Positions 38,289 through 47,226 of a stretch of DNA of 64,000 nucleotides are shown here, piece after piece. Source of the stretch: Devosia sp. (GTDB lineage Bacteria > Pseudomonadota > Alphaproteobacteria > Rhizobiales > Devosiaceae); contig JAQGJK010000008.1 in the NCBI GenBank assembly GCA_028290665.1, forward strand, positions 1-64,000, read 5' to 3'. The notes beneath the pieces were generated by a model that saw only the letters and a list, made by a program, of their open reading frames with translations, did no database searches and was not told the origin of the DNA. Each line of letters begins with the position of its first letter. Within the stretch, counting starts at the first letter, position 1. Position numbers and translations under genes: made by a program.

Positions 38289-38320
38289 AACACCCGCCTC
38301 TCATTGAGTGGCGGGTGTTT
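38289..38320 (+). terminator. Terminator of the DUF1127 gene
   Basis: AACACCCGCC / GGCGGGTGTT hairpin ending in T residues, before trmFO. Confidence 0.85.
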
Positions 38321-38414
38321 GCTATTTGGGACTTAGCTTTCGGCAGCAGCGCCGATCGCGGCCTCGACAGCGAGGCCAGTTGCGCCACGCGAGTCCGTTT
38401 GCTATCCCCGCGCC

Positions 38415-39803
38415 ATGTCTGAAACCGATACTCTCCATATCATTGGCGGCGGCCTCGCCGGGTCCGAAGCCGCCTGGCAGGCGGCGACTGCCGGCATCAG
38501 CGTCATCCTCCACGAAATGCGGCCCGAAAAGCTGACCGAGGCGCATTTGACCGGCGGCCTTGCCGAATTGGTCTGTTCCAACAGTTTCCGTTCCGATGAC
38601 GCCGAGCGCAACGCCGTTGGCCTGCTGCACGAGGAAATGCGCCGTTGCGGCTCGCTGATCATGCGCATGGCCGACACCCACGCCCTGCCAGCGGGTGGCG
38701 CCCTCGCCGTCGATCGCAACGCGTTCTCTGATGGCGTGACGGCTGCCATTCACGACCACCCCAACATCACCGTGGAGCCCGGCGAGATCACCGGCTTGCC
38801 GCCGGCCGACTGGCAGCATGTCATCATCGCCACCGGTCCGCTGACCTCGCGGCCACTGGCGGAAGCCATCCAATCGCTGACCGGGGTCGACGAACTGGCC
38901 TTCTTTGACGCCATCGCGCCGATCGTGCACAGCGAGAGCATCAACCGCGACATCGTCTGGGCGCAGTCGCGCTACGACAAGACCGGGCCAAACGGCACCG
39001 GTGCCGACTACCTCAACTGTCCGATGACCGAAGCCGAGTACCATCGATTTGTCGATGCACTGCTCGCCGGGGAAAAGCACGTCTTCCACCAGTGGGAAAA
39101 TGTCCCGTATTTCGACGGCTGCCTGCCGGTCGAGGTGATGGCGGAGCGCGGGCGCGAGACCCTGCGCTTTGGTCCGCTGAAGCCCGTCGGGCTGACCAAC
39201 CCGCGCAATCCGACCGTCAAGCCCTATGCCATCGTCCAGCTTCGCCAGGACAACATTCTCGGCACGCTGTGGAACATGGTCGGCTTCCAGACCAAACTAA
39301 AATACGGGCAGCAGGCAGAAATCTTTCGGCTGATCCCCGGCCTCGAGAACGCGCAATTCGCCCGACTCGGCGGACTGCACCACAACACCTTCCTCAACTC
39401 GCCAAAAGTGCTCGATGGGGAATTGCGGCTCAAAGTCGATCCGCGTTTACGATTCGCCGGCCAGATCACCGGCGTCGAAGGCTACGTTGAAAGCGCGACC
39501 ATCGGGTTGCTTGCGGGCCGAATGGCAGCGCAGGCAATACGCCGGCAAGTCACAAGCATTCCTGCGCCCACAACTGCCATGGGAGCGCTGCTCGCGCACA
39601 TTACCGGCGGTCATCTCGCGACCGAAAATACACCCGGAACTCGCAGTTTTCAGCCTATGAACGTCAATTTTGGGCTGTTTCCCGAAATTGCCGTCAGCAA
39701 GCCGGAGGGCCATGTTGGCCGTTGGCGGGGTGTCGACAGGACGCAGGCAAAACGACAGGCATTCTCGCAACGCGCTTTGGCCGATATCGCAGCGTTTGCA
39801 TAG
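38415..39803 (+). CDS. trmFO: Methylenetetrahydrofolate--tRNA-(uracil-54-C5-)-methyltransferase TrmFO
   Basis: A 462-aa flavoprotein that makes ribothymidine at position 54 of tRNA, using methylene-THF as carbon donor. N-terminal FAD-binding '[16 protein letters not shown]', then '[28 protein letters not shown]', '[22 protein letters not shown]' with the catalytic-region Cys, and '[18 protein letters not shown]' in the C-terminal half are family hallmarks. It is convergent with the squalene-synthase-like gene 17 nt away. Confidence 0.97.
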   Translation: MSETDTLHIIGGGLAGSEAAWQAATAGISVILHEMRPEKLTEAHLTGGLAELVCSNSFRSDDAERNAVGLLHEEMRRCGSLIMRMADTHALPAGGALAVDRNAFSDGVTAAIHDHPNITVEPGEITGLPPADWQHVIIATGPLTSRPLAEAIQSLTGVDELAFFDAIAPIVHSESINRDIVWAQSRYDKTGPNGTGADYLNCPMTEAEYHRFVDALLAGEKHVFHQWENVPYFDGCLPVEVMAERGRETLRFGPLKPVGLTNPRNPTVKPYAIVQLRQDNILGTLWNMVGFQTKLKYGQQAEIFRLIPGLENAQFARLGGLHHNTFLNSPKVLDGELRLKVDPRLRFAGQITGVEGYVESATIGLLAGRMAAQAIRRQVTSIPAPTTAMGALLAHITGGHLATENTPGTRSFQPMNVNFGLFPEIAVSKPEGHVGRWRGVDRTQAKRQAFSQRALADIAAFA

Positions 39804-39820
39804 GGTTAGCGATTTTCGCG

Positions 39821-40663
39821 CTATTTATAGCGCCAATTCCACGCCGTCATCATGGCGATCTTCCGCCAGTCGGCAAGGTCCGCCGGTGGGGTAAACGGCG
39901 TCGCATTTGCCCGCCGCACCAGCTCCAGCTGCGTCCGGATCACCGGGAAAATAGTGAACGCGGGCCGTAACTTAACCGGCAACGCCAAGATCGCCGTACT
40001 CGCCAGCGCCAGATGCGACGCCGCGATCTCGGTCAGCTGCGCATGCGCCGCCAGCAAACCCTCGCTGACCACCCCCGCGAACACCTCCCCCTCCCCTAAC
40101 CCATTGGCGGCAAATACAGAAAGCGGCAGAAATAATCGCCCCTGGCTCGCCTCGTAACCAAACCCCCGCAGGTGCCCGGTCAACGCCTGCGCCACCCCCA
40201 AATGCCCCGCCGCATCGCCGGACTCCACCGCCTCGCCATCGTTCAACACCATCGCCGCGTAGTGCAAAAGCCGCGACGCCGTTTCCCCCGCATAGCCCTC
40301 AAAGGCCCGCAAATCAGGCATTGCGTCATCGTAAAGGTCAAAGCGCCGCGCCTCGATCAACCGCAGCAGCGGCCCGGTCGGCAGGCGATATCGCTCGATC
40401 GCATCGAGCAAAGCCGCAGCGATGGGATTGTCGCGCACCCCGCCATGCCCAGCACCGGACAGCGCATCAATCCACCACTGCAGCCGAATCTCCCCCAGCG
40501 CCGGCTGCCGCACACGGCTCCGCGTCGCCGCCAGTTCGGCATTAAACCCCAGCAACGCCTGCACCGCCGCGCGCTGCGGCTCCCGAAGCAGGAGACTGGA
40601 AAAATACCGATCGCGGTCGGCTGTCCGCAGGGTCTGCGCGACGATTTCCACCGCGCCCGCCAT
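39821..40663 (-). CDS. Phytoene/squalene synthase-fold protein, NDUFAF6-like
   Basis: A 280-aa protein of the all-alpha phytoene/squalene synthase fold. 'DRDRYFSSLLLREPQRAAVQALLGFNAELAATRSRV..PALGEIRLQWWIDAL' is characteristic of the branch that includes the mitochondrial complex I assembly factor NDUFAF6. The two Asp-rich prenyl-diphosphate-binding motifs of real synthases are missing: no DxxxD in the 'FNAELAATR' helix, and 'LRAFEGYAGETASRLL' where the second Asp motif would be. It is therefore probably not a terpenoid synthase. It overlaps the start of its neighbour, an NDUFAF3-like protein, by one base (TGATG). Confidence 0.82.
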   Translation of the reverse strand: MAGAVEIVAQTLRTADRDRYFSSLLLREPQRAAVQALLGFNAELAATRSRVRQPALGEIRLQWWIDALSGAGHGGVRDNPIAAALLDAIERYRLPTGPLLRLIEARRFDLYDDAMPDLRAFEGYAGETASRLLHYAAMVLNDGEAVESGDAAGHLGVAQALTGHLRGFGYEASQGRLFLPLSVFAANGLGEGEVFAGVVSEGLLAAHAQLTEIAASHLALASTAILALPVKLRPAFTIFPVIRTQLELVRRANATPFTPPADLADWRKIAMMTAWNWRYK

Positions 40664-41058
40664 CAGCGGTTGGCATCAACGGCAATCAGCGCCGCCCCAA
40701 CGGCCCGCTGCTCACCGAGGAGGATGTTATAAGTCCGGACGGCAGCGCCGGTGGCAATCGCCTCGACGACGACGCCCCGGTCGCGAAATGCCTGCCGGAG
40801 AAGCGGATCGAGAAACCCGATATCGGTGCCAAGCCCAATCAGCAGGACGTCCAGTCGCGCTGCAACGTCAAAGACTCGCGTCAAAGACTGCCGGGTCAAC
40901 TCCGGCGCGGCCGTTACGTCCCAGGCGAACATGCCGGTCGGTAGGGCGAGAAGGGAGCCTTTATGCGACATCCCGGCGAAACGAAATCCGCCGCCGCCAT
41001 AGGCGTCGATCGGTGCCTGATAGGGATAATGCCCCTGCCCCGGCTCGAACGGCTCCAC
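40663..41058 (-). CDS. Mth938-like domain protein, NDUFAF3-like
   Basis: A 131-aa protein with the Mth938/DUF498 fold, the same fold as the mitochondrial complex I assembly factor NDUFAF3. Markers: 'APIDAYGGGGFRFAGMSHKGSLLALPTG', 'VLLIGLGTDIGFLDPLLRQAFRDRGVVVEAIATGAAVRTYNILLGEQRAVGAALIAV'. It is encoded immediately downstream of secDF (2 nt between stop and start) and overlaps the NDUFAF6-like gene, so these three are one transcript. The pairing suggests a bacterial role in NADH dehydrogenase or respiratory-complex assembly, which is inference. Confidence 0.85.
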   Translation of the reverse strand: MEPFEPGQGHYPYQAPIDAYGGGGFRFAGMSHKGSLLALPTGMFAWDVTAAPELTRQSLTRVFDVAARLDVLLIGLGTDIGFLDPLLRQAFRDRGVVVEAIATGAAVRTYNILLGEQRAVGAALIAVDANR

Positions 41059-41060
41059 TT

Positions 41061-43607
41061 TCAGACGGCAGCGCCGCCGGCGCGCTTCGGCTCCAGCGAC
41101 TTCGCCGCCGTCTCGCTGCGCGATTTCAGGCCGAAGAAGATTAGAATGGGTCCGCCGACGATAATCGACGAATAGGTGCCGACGAACACGCCGAAGGTCA
41201 TGGCGATGGTGAAACCGCGGATGACTTCACCGCCAAACAAAACCAGCGGAATTAGCGCCAGGAAGATCGTGAAGGCAGTCAGCGAGGTTCTGACGATGGT
41301 CTGGTTGATCGACAGATTGATCAACTCCGGCAGTGGCATGGTTTTGTATTTGCGGAGATTTTCGCGGATGCGATCGGAAATCACGACAGTTTCATTGAGT
41401 GACAGGCCAACGAGAGTCAGCACTGCCGCAATCGAAGTCAGGTTGAACTCGATCCCGGTAATCGAGAACAGTCCGATGGTCATGATGATGTCATGGGTGG
41501 TGGTCGTGATAGCAGCAAGTGCAAATTGCCATTCGAAGCGGAACCAAACGTAGATGAGGATGGCGCCCAAGGCGACCAGCACCGCAAGCGTGCCTTTCCA
41601 CGCGAGTTCTCCTGACACCGAGGCACTGACGGCTTCGATGCGGCGGATGGTGTAGTCCTCGGCGACGAGAACGTCGCGGACCTTGGCTACCGCGTCCTGC
41701 TGGGCGGTGTCGCCGCCAGTTTGGGCTTCGATGCGGACCAGCACGTCTTCAGGCGGGCCGAAACCTTGGACCTGCACGTCGCCGAGGCCGAGGCCGTCGA
41801 GCAATTCGCGGATGCGACCCGGATCGGCAGGACCCGTGGTGTGCTGGATCTCAATGGCCGAGCCACCCTTGAAATCGATGCCGAGATTGAAGCCCTTGAA
41901 CACGGCGGAGCCGACCGACAGCACGCTCATGACGATGGAAAAGATGATGACATAGCGCGAGATGCGCATGAAATTGATCTTGGTGCCGTCCGGAATGAAG
42001 CGGAAATGCTGGATTTTCAGCGTTTTCGGCCGGCGCCAGCGATACCAGACGCCGACGAAAAACAGCGTCACCGTGTAGGCAGTGAACAGCGAGGTCAGAA
42101 TGCCGAGGGCAAGTGTGACGGCAAAGCCCTGGACCGGACCGGAGCCGAGGAAATACAGCACGACGGCGGCGATAAGCTGCGTCAGATGCGAATCGATGAT
42201 GGTGCCCCAGGCGCGCTGGAAACCGGCATGAATAGCCGCAAGGTTCGATTTGCCGGTTTTGAGCTCCTCGCGAATACGCTCATAAATCAGCACGTTAGCA
42301 TCGACCGCCATACCGATGGTGAGCACGATGCCGGCGATGCCGGGCAAGGTCAGCGTGGCGCCCAGCAGCGACAGCGCGCCAAAGATCAGCACGATGTTGA
42401 GGATCAGCGAAATGTTGGCGAACACACCGAACAAGCCGTAGGCAATGGTCATGAAGATGACAACGCCGGCCGCGGCGACGATACCGGCCAGCAGGCCCGA
42501 GCGGATACTGTCGGCGCCAAGGCTCGGGCCGACCGAGCGCTCCTCGACAATGGCAAGTGTCGCCGGCAGCGCGCCGGCACGCAGGAGGACGGAGAGATCA
42601 TTGGCCGTCTCTGAGGTGAAGCTACCGGAAATCTGGCCAGAGCCTTGAAGAATCGGCGAAATAATATTTGGCGCAGTGATAACTTGATTGTCGAGAACAA
42701 TGGCGAAGCGCTTACCGACGTTCTTTGCGGTGATTTCGGCGAAGATCTGCGCACCGCGGGTGTCGAAGCGGAAGGTGACAACGGCCTGATTGCTTTGCTG
42801 ATCAAAGCTCGGCTGAGAGTCGACAAGGGATTCGCCGCCGAGAGCCACTTCTTCATACAGCAGCTCTTTGCCGCCATCTGCCGACGGCAGGATGAAAGTG
42901 CCCGGCGGCAGGCCCTGTGCCTCGGCCTGCGCCGCCGTCATGCCGGTGTAGACGAGGTGAAAGGTCAGGCGCGCCGTGCGAGAAATGATGTCCTTGAGGC
43001 GCGACGAGTCTTCGAAGCCGGGAACCTGCACCATGACGCGATCGGTGCCCTGCCGCTGGATCAGCGGCTCGGTGGTACCCAGTTCATCGATGCGTTTGCG
43101 GATGACTTCGACCGACTGCTGGACCAGCGAACTCATTCGTTCGGTGATGCCCTGGTCGGTCAATGACACGGTCAGCTTGCCCTCGGGGTTTTCGCCGAAG
43201 GCCAGTTCCTGCACGCCGCCGATGGCGAACAATGAGTTCGAGATGGTGTTCTGCAGCGTCTGGATCGCAGTCGAGGCCGCGGCTTTTTGCGTCGGATCGG
43301 TCAACTCGACAATAATGGTCGAACCATCGGTCGTGATGATGTTACCGATGCCATTATCGTTGGCGAGTACGGAGCGAACATCGCGCCGCAGATCCTTGAT
43401 GCGTTCGGAGATGATCGAAGCGCGATCGACTTCAAGCAGCAAGTGCGAGCCGCCCTGGAGGTCGAGGCCGAGAACGATTTGCTGGTGCGGCAGCCAGTCG
43501 GGCCATGCAGCGAGCTGATCTTTGTTCAAAAAGCTCGGAATCGCGAGGAAAATCCCCACGAGGGATACGATAACGATGATCGCGGCCCGAATTGGCGAAG
43601 TCTGCAT
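41061..43607 (-). CDS. secDF: Protein translocase subunit SecDF (fused SecD-SecF)
   Basis: An 848-aa fusion of SecD and SecF, which uses the proton gradient to help pull exported proteins through SecYEG. The SecD half has an N-terminal membrane helix, the P1 head with 'LGLDLQGGSHLLLEV', then five membrane helices. The SecF half begins around residue 540 with its own helix and 'NLGIDFKGGSAIEI', and ends with 'GLSLNETVVISDRIRENLRKYK' and further helices. Fusion is common in Hyphomicrobiales. It lies 61 nt downstream of yajC in the same direction and is followed immediately by the NDUFAF3-like gene. Confidence 0.96.
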   Translation of the reverse strand: MQTSPIRAAIIVIVSLVGIFLAIPSFLNKDQLAAWPDWLPHQQIVLGLDLQGGSHLLLEVDRASIISERIKDLRRDVRSVLANDNGIGNIITTDGSTIIVELTDPTQKAAASTAIQTLQNTISNSLFAIGGVQELAFGENPEGKLTVSLTDQGITERMSSLVQQSVEVIRKRIDELGTTEPLIQRQGTDRVMVQVPGFEDSSRLKDIISRTARLTFHLVYTGMTAAQAEAQGLPPGTFILPSADGGKELLYEEVALGGESLVDSQPSFDQQSNQAVVTFRFDTRGAQIFAEITAKNVGKRFAIVLDNQVITAPNIISPILQGSGQISGSFTSETANDLSVLLRAGALPATLAIVEERSVGPSLGADSIRSGLLAGIVAAAGVVIFMTIAYGLFGVFANISLILNIVLIFGALSLLGATLTLPGIAGIVLTIGMAVDANVLIYERIREELKTGKSNLAAIHAGFQRAWGTIIDSHLTQLIAAVVLYFLGSGPVQGFAVTLALGILTSLFTAYTVTLFFVGVWYRWRRPKTLKIQHFRFIPDGTKINFMRISRYVIIFSIVMSVLSVGSAVFKGFNLGIDFKGGSAIEIQHTTGPADPGRIRELLDGLGLGDVQVQGFGPPEDVLVRIEAQTGGDTAQQDAVAKVRDVLVAEDYTIRRIEAVSASVSGELAWKGTLAVLVALGAILIYVWFRFEWQFALAAITTTTHDIIMTIGLFSITGIEFNLTSIAAVLTLVGLSLNETVVISDRIRENLRKYKTMPLPELINLSINQTIVRTSLTAFTIFLALIPLVLFGGEVIRGFTIAMTFGVFVGTYSSIIVGGPILIFFGLKSRSETAAKSLEPKRAGGAAV

Positions 43608-43628
43608 AACACAGTCCTAATAGGAAAT

Positions 43629-43652
43629 CGTCAGCCGGCTACCCGGCTGACG
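43629..43652 (-). other. Inverted repeat between yajC and secDF
   Basis: CGTCAGCCGG, 4-nt loop CTAC, CCGGCTGACG: a perfect 10-bp hairpin without a T-run. It is more likely an mRNA stability or processing element than a terminator, letting yajC accumulate more than secDF. Confidence 0.55.
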
Positions 43653-43668
43653 TCGGCGTAGGCTTGAA

Positions 43669-44022
43669 TTACGCCGGCTTGTTGTCGTTCACCGGCGCGG
43701 ACTTAGTCCGCACATCGGAGATCATGGTCCGGAGCATCTTCACTTTGACGCCGGGGGCGATTTCGACTTCGAGATCCTGGCCGGCTTCGGATTTGGTGAC
43801 CTTGCCGATGATACCGCCGGTCGAGACGATGGTATCGCCACGCCGCACGGCCTCGAGCATAGACCGCTGTTCTTTCAGGCGTTTTTGCTGAGGCCGGAAG
43901 ATCAGGAGCCAGAAGATGACCACCAGCAGGACGATCGGCAGGATGTTCAGCAGCAATGCCGTGGTCCCGTCGGCTGGGGCTGCGGCAACTGCATCCTGCG
44001 CAAAGGCTGGCGTCACAAACAT
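43669..44022 (-). CDS. yajC: Preprotein translocase subunit YajC
   Basis: A 117-aa membrane protein associated with SecDF. One N-terminal membrane segment (about residues 24-42) precedes 'FRPQQKRLKEQRSMLEAVRRGDTIVSTGGIIGKVTK', the YajC hallmark, followed by a short cytoplasmic domain. First gene of the yajC-secDF-NDUFAF3-like-NDUFAF6-like series. Confidence 0.95.
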   Translation of the reverse strand: MFVTPAFAQDAVAAAPADGTTALLLNILPIVLLVVIFWLLIFRPQQKRLKEQRSMLEAVRRGDTIVSTGGIIGKVTKSEAGQDLEVEIAPGVKVKMLRTMISDVRTKSAPVNDNKPA

Positions 44023-44201
44023 TTCGTCTCCTCGTATCCGCGAATGGGGATGGGGTTGTTGTCAAACAATCGCGAAGGCCCTCATATAGGGTACGATTGC
44101 GGGCTGTGCCCTGAAATCGCGCGGAATATACAGAGGGGCTGGTGGGATTGCAAAGGCAATCGCGGTGCGCTCAAAGACCCCAATTCCCGGAGAATCCCAA
44201 C

Positions 44202-45077
44202 GTGACCACCGACGACGCGCTGATGCGGATTGCCGCATCGCTGGCTGAAATTGCCGCAAGCCTGCGCAGGCAAGACGGTAAGCCTGAGGCGGTTTGCCTG
44301 CTTCTTGCAGGTGTGGATGCTTACCACTGGGAGGGGGACGCGCTGCTGCCGGTGCGCAAGGTGTCGCGGGTGCCGATCGGGCTGCTGCGCGGCATCGATT
44401 CCGTGCGCGATATCCTCGTCGACAATACCCTGCAGTTCGCGAACGGGCTCGGTGCCAACAACGCGCTGCTGTGGGGCGCGCGCGGGATGGGCAAGTCGTC
44501 GCTGGTCAAGGCGGTGCACGCGCAGGTGGCCGAGATGGCGGTGGCGGCGGGGTCGCGGCTGATCCTGATCGAGATCGCGCGGGAGGACATCGAATCGCTG
44601 CCCAAGCTGATGCGGATGATCGCCGGTGACGCGGCGCGGTTCATCGTGTTCTGCGACGATCTGAGCTTTGATCGCGACGAGACCAGCTACAAGGCGCTGA
44701 AATCGATCCTGGATGGCGGCCTCGAGGGGCGGCCGGATAATGTGCTGTTCTATGCGACGTCGAACCGCCGGCACCTGATGCCGCGCGAGATGATCGACAA
44801 CGAACGGGCGACGGCGATCAATCCCGGCGAGGCGATCGAGGAGAAGGTGTCGCTGTCGGACCGGTTCGGGCTGTGGCTCGGGTTTCACAACTGCGACCAG
44901 CCGACCTACCTCGCAATGGTGCGCGGCTATGCCGAGGCTTACGGCATCGATATCGGCGAGGCGGCGCTCAATGCGCGGGCGCTCGAGTGGGCGGCGACGC
45001 GCGGGGCGCGATCCGGGCGGGTGGCGATCCAGTTCGTGCGCGGACTGGCGGGGGAGTTGGGCAAGGTGGTCAGCTGA
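44202..45077 (+). CDS. DUF815 family P-loop ATPase
   Basis: A 291-aa cytoplasmic ATP-binding protein of the DUF815 type, an AAA-like family of unknown function. Walker A is 'WGARGMGKSSLVKAVH' (about residues 92-107), followed by 'FIVFCDDLSFD' as Walker B, 'VLFYATSNRRHLM' as sensor region and 'DRFGLWLGFH' downstream. Start at GTG 44202, with GGAGA 8 nt upstream; the frame continues 20 codons further upstream without resemblance. It is divergent from yajC and its end is 11 nt from the convergent NlpD-like gene. Confidence 0.85.
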   Translation: MTTDDALMRIAASLAEIAASLRRQDGKPEAVCLLLAGVDAYHWEGDALLPVRKVSRVPIGLLRGIDSVRDILVDNTLQFANGLGANNALLWGARGMGKSSLVKAVHAQVAEMAVAAGSRLILIEIAREDIESLPKLMRMIAGDAARFIVFCDDLSFDRDETSYKALKSILDGGLEGRPDNVLFYATSNRRHLMPREMIDNERATAINPGEAIEEKVSLSDRFGLWLGFHNCDQPTYLAMVRGYAEAYGIDIGEAALNARALEWAATRGARSGRVAIQFVRGLAGELGKVVS

Positions 45078-45088
45078 CCACCGCTGCC

Positions 45089-46336
45089 TCAGGTCGCCAG
45101 CATCGGCAGCGGGTCGACGGGGGTGGCGCCTTTGCGGAGTTCGAAGTGGAGCTGCGGCTTGGTGACCGAGCCGGTCATGCCGGACAGGGCGATATTGTCG
45201 CCGCGGTTGACGATCTGGCCTTTGCTGACCGACATGGTTTGCAGGTGCGCATAAGCTGAGACGTAACCGTTCGGGTGGCGGATCAGCACGAGGTTGCCAT
45301 AGCCTTCGACGCCTGAGCCGACATAGATCACGGTGCCGTTTTCGGCGGCCTTGACGGTCGAGCCCTCGGGAATTTCGATATTGATGCCGGTTTGCTTTGA
45401 TTGGGCGAAATCGGCGATGACCTTGCCCGATACCGGCCAGCGGAATTTCTCGGCCCCCGACATCTTGGGCTCACCGGCGGCGGGGGCCGCGACGGGCGCC
45501 TGCACGGCGACCTTGGTAGCGAGCGGCACGGGGGTTTCGGGGGGCGCCAGCAGCGTCGGATCTGCGACAGCGGCGGTCGACTGCATCTTGGGCGGCGTGG
45601 TCACCAGCGGGCTCGAGGTCTGGCCTTCATCGATGGCGGCCATCTGGGTCGGAGCCGGTGCGCTCAGCTGCGCCGTGCCATTGAGATCGCCACGGCCGGG
45701 GATCTTGATCTTCTGGCCAACGAAAATCTTGTCGGGCGACGAGAAGCCGTTGGCGACGACGATGGCCTGGGTGGTCACATCGTATTTGCGGGCAATGGTG
45801 TAGAGCGACTCGCCGCTCTGGATGACATGCACATAGGCATCGCCGGAAGCCAGCGTCGGCGACCCGGTGCCCTGCGGCAGGGGCGCTGCTGCGACGGGAA
45901 GCGGCGCGAGGGTCTGGGTGGCGGGCATGGCGACGGGGTTCCCCAATGAGTTGGTTGTCGAACTGAGTACCGGCAGGTCGCCGGTGGACACGGAGCCGCC
46001 GCCGCCGATGGGCGAGGTCGGGAAGGCTGTGGGCGAATTGGCAAAGGCAGCGGGCGGCAACAGCGCGCCGGGCGTGGTGCTCATGCCGTTGCCGACATTC
46101 GACGGCGGCAGGAACTGGTTCATGGCCAGGTCAGAGTCGGCCCCAAGCGCCGAGGGCATCGGCTGGCTCAGACTGCCGCCATCGGTGGCGCTGCTGGCGA
46201 CCGAGCCGGTCGACATGGCGTCGGGACCCATCATGCGGCCACTCAGCCCGGAACATCCCGAGAGGGAGGTGGCGGCCATCAGGCTCGCCACTGCAACAGC
46301 GCTTCGCAGCGCCTTACCGGATACGCCCATACTCAT
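45089..46336 (-). CDS. NlpD-like lipoprotein: LysM plus degenerate M23 (LytM) domain
   Basis: A 415-aa outer-membrane-type lipoprotein. The signal peptide ends in a lipobox ('TSLSGC', Cys28). A long Pro/Ser/Ala-rich segment is followed by one LysM domain (about residues 165-210, 'VIQSGESLYTIARKYDV...GQKIKIPG') for peptidoglycan binding and a C-terminal LytM domain (about residues 300-410). The metal ligands of active M23 peptidases are replaced: 'KQTGINIEI' where H-x-G-x-D is expected and 'KPQLHFEL' where HLH is expected. This matches the non-catalytic NlpD/EnvC type that activates cell-wall amidases at division. In related genomes it is commonly next to pcm and surE; here a repeat-filled gap separates it from surE. 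Confidence 0.87.
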   Translation of the reverse strand: MSMGVSGKALRSAVAVASLMAATSLSGCSGLSGRMMGPDAMSTGSVASSATDGGSLSQPMPSALGADSDLAMNQFLPPSNVGNGMSTTPGALLPPAAFANSPTAFPTSPIGGGGSVSTGDLPVLSSTTNSLGNPVAMPATQTLAPLPVAAAPLPQGTGSPTLASGDAYVHVIQSGESLYTIARKYDVTTQAIVVANGFSSPDKIFVGQKIKIPGRGDLNGTAQLSAPAPTQMAAIDEGQTSSPLVTTPPKMQSTAAVADPTLLAPPETPVPLATKVAVQAPVAAPAAGEPKMSGAEKFRWPVSGKVIADFAQSKQTGINIEIPEGSTVKAAENGTVIYVGSGVEGYGNLVLIRHPNGYVSAYAHLQTMSVSKGQIVNRGDNIALSGMTGSVTKPQLHFELRKGATPVDPLPMLAT

Positions 46337-46537
46337 CGGCTCACTCGTACACAGGTACTCAACAGAACCAACGATAGGCGTTTAAGGTAAAAGCGACCTT
46401 AAAGCCCCCGCGATTTGCATTGACCATAAGTGTCCGGGTTAGCGGGCAAGTAAGGTTACCGAAGTGTTAAGTGTTTTGGGGCCGGGGAGTGGGTGCGTGG
46501 GGACGGGGAGTGCCATGTCGACAGGTGGAAGACTGGG

Positions 46538-46712
46538 TCCCCGCCTTCGCGGGGATGGAGCTGGGGGCTAAAGGAGTTGCTCCACATTCACACAATTTCC
46601 GCCCCGCCAGACTCGGCAACAGCCACAACCGCCGCATCCCGCGGGCTTGACCCGCGGGCCCACTCTGAGTCCGCGCCTAGGTCCGCGGGTCAAGCCCGCG
46701 GAAGGCGAGGAA
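46538..46712. repeat. Composite palindromic intergenic repeat, copy 1
   Basis: This unit starts with a short hairpin (TCCCCGC / GCGGGGA, 46538-46555), continues with GGATGGAGCTGGGGGCTAAA, and ends with an 87-nt palindromic piece (46623-46710) built from GCATCCCGCGGGCTTGACC and its inverted partner GGTCAAGCCCGCGG. The same order appears again at 46955-47132. The whole gap 46337-47226 (890 nt) contains no convincing gene. Confidence 0.75.
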
Positions 46713-46840
46713 AGTGAGGGAAGTGAGGAAGGAGAAGTTGCTCAGCTAGTACCTACACACCGACCATGAATGGACGTTCGACCTGAACTGAACCCCGCCC
46801 CACACCAACGCCTTGCCAACGGCCAATTGCCCGATCTAAT

Positions 46841-46930
46841 CCACAACCACCGCATCCCGCGGGCTCGACCCGCGGGCCCATCCTGAGTCCGCGCATGGAT
46901 CCGCGGGTCAAGCCCGCGGAAGGCGAGGAA
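46841..46930. repeat. Palindromic intergenic repeat, copy 2 (short form)
   Basis: It contains only the 87-nt palindromic piece of the element (CACAACCACCGCATCCCGCG ... GTCAAGCCCGCGGAAGGCGA), with about ten base differences from copy 1. The two arms can fold into a long imperfect hairpin. Confidence 0.75.
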
Positions 46931-46954
46931 GGGGAAGATTCTGTGTTTGCTGCA

Positions 46955-47132
46955 TCGCCTTTTCGCTGGGATGGAGTTGGGGCTAAAGCAGAGTTGCTTT
47001 GCATCACCCCAAAGCTCACCTCAGTTACGGATGCGAGCACAGCCACAACCACCGCATCCCGCGGGCTCGACCCGCGGGCCCATTCTGAGTCCGCGCCTGG
47101 GTCCGCGGCCCAAGCCCGCGGAAGGCGAAGGG
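46955..47132. repeat. Composite palindromic intergenic repeat, copy 3
   Basis: Same two-part structure as copy 1: GGGATGGAGTTGGGGCTAAA followed, after a divergent spacer, by the CGCGGG palindromic piece (47043-47130). The divergence among copies shows this is an old, probably mobile or amplified REP-type element. Confidence 0.75.
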
Positions 47133-47226
47133 GGTTGCCTGGGTTTCAGATTCGCCGAAGTGGCGCGGTTCTAACGCGAACTCGGCCCCGGCACCGGCTT
47201 CTCTGCCGTCGGCGCCGCCTACTCCG

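Noticed and set aside
39821-40663. Carotenoid or hopanoid biosynthesis gene (phytoene/squalene synthase)
   Set aside because: Both catalytic Asp-rich motifs are missing and the neighbour is an NDUFAF3-like gene, so the NDUFAF6-like reading is better.
46538-47132. CRISPR array
   Set aside because: Only three copies of a long palindromic unit with unequal spacing and no short direct repeat/spacer structure; no cas genes in the window.
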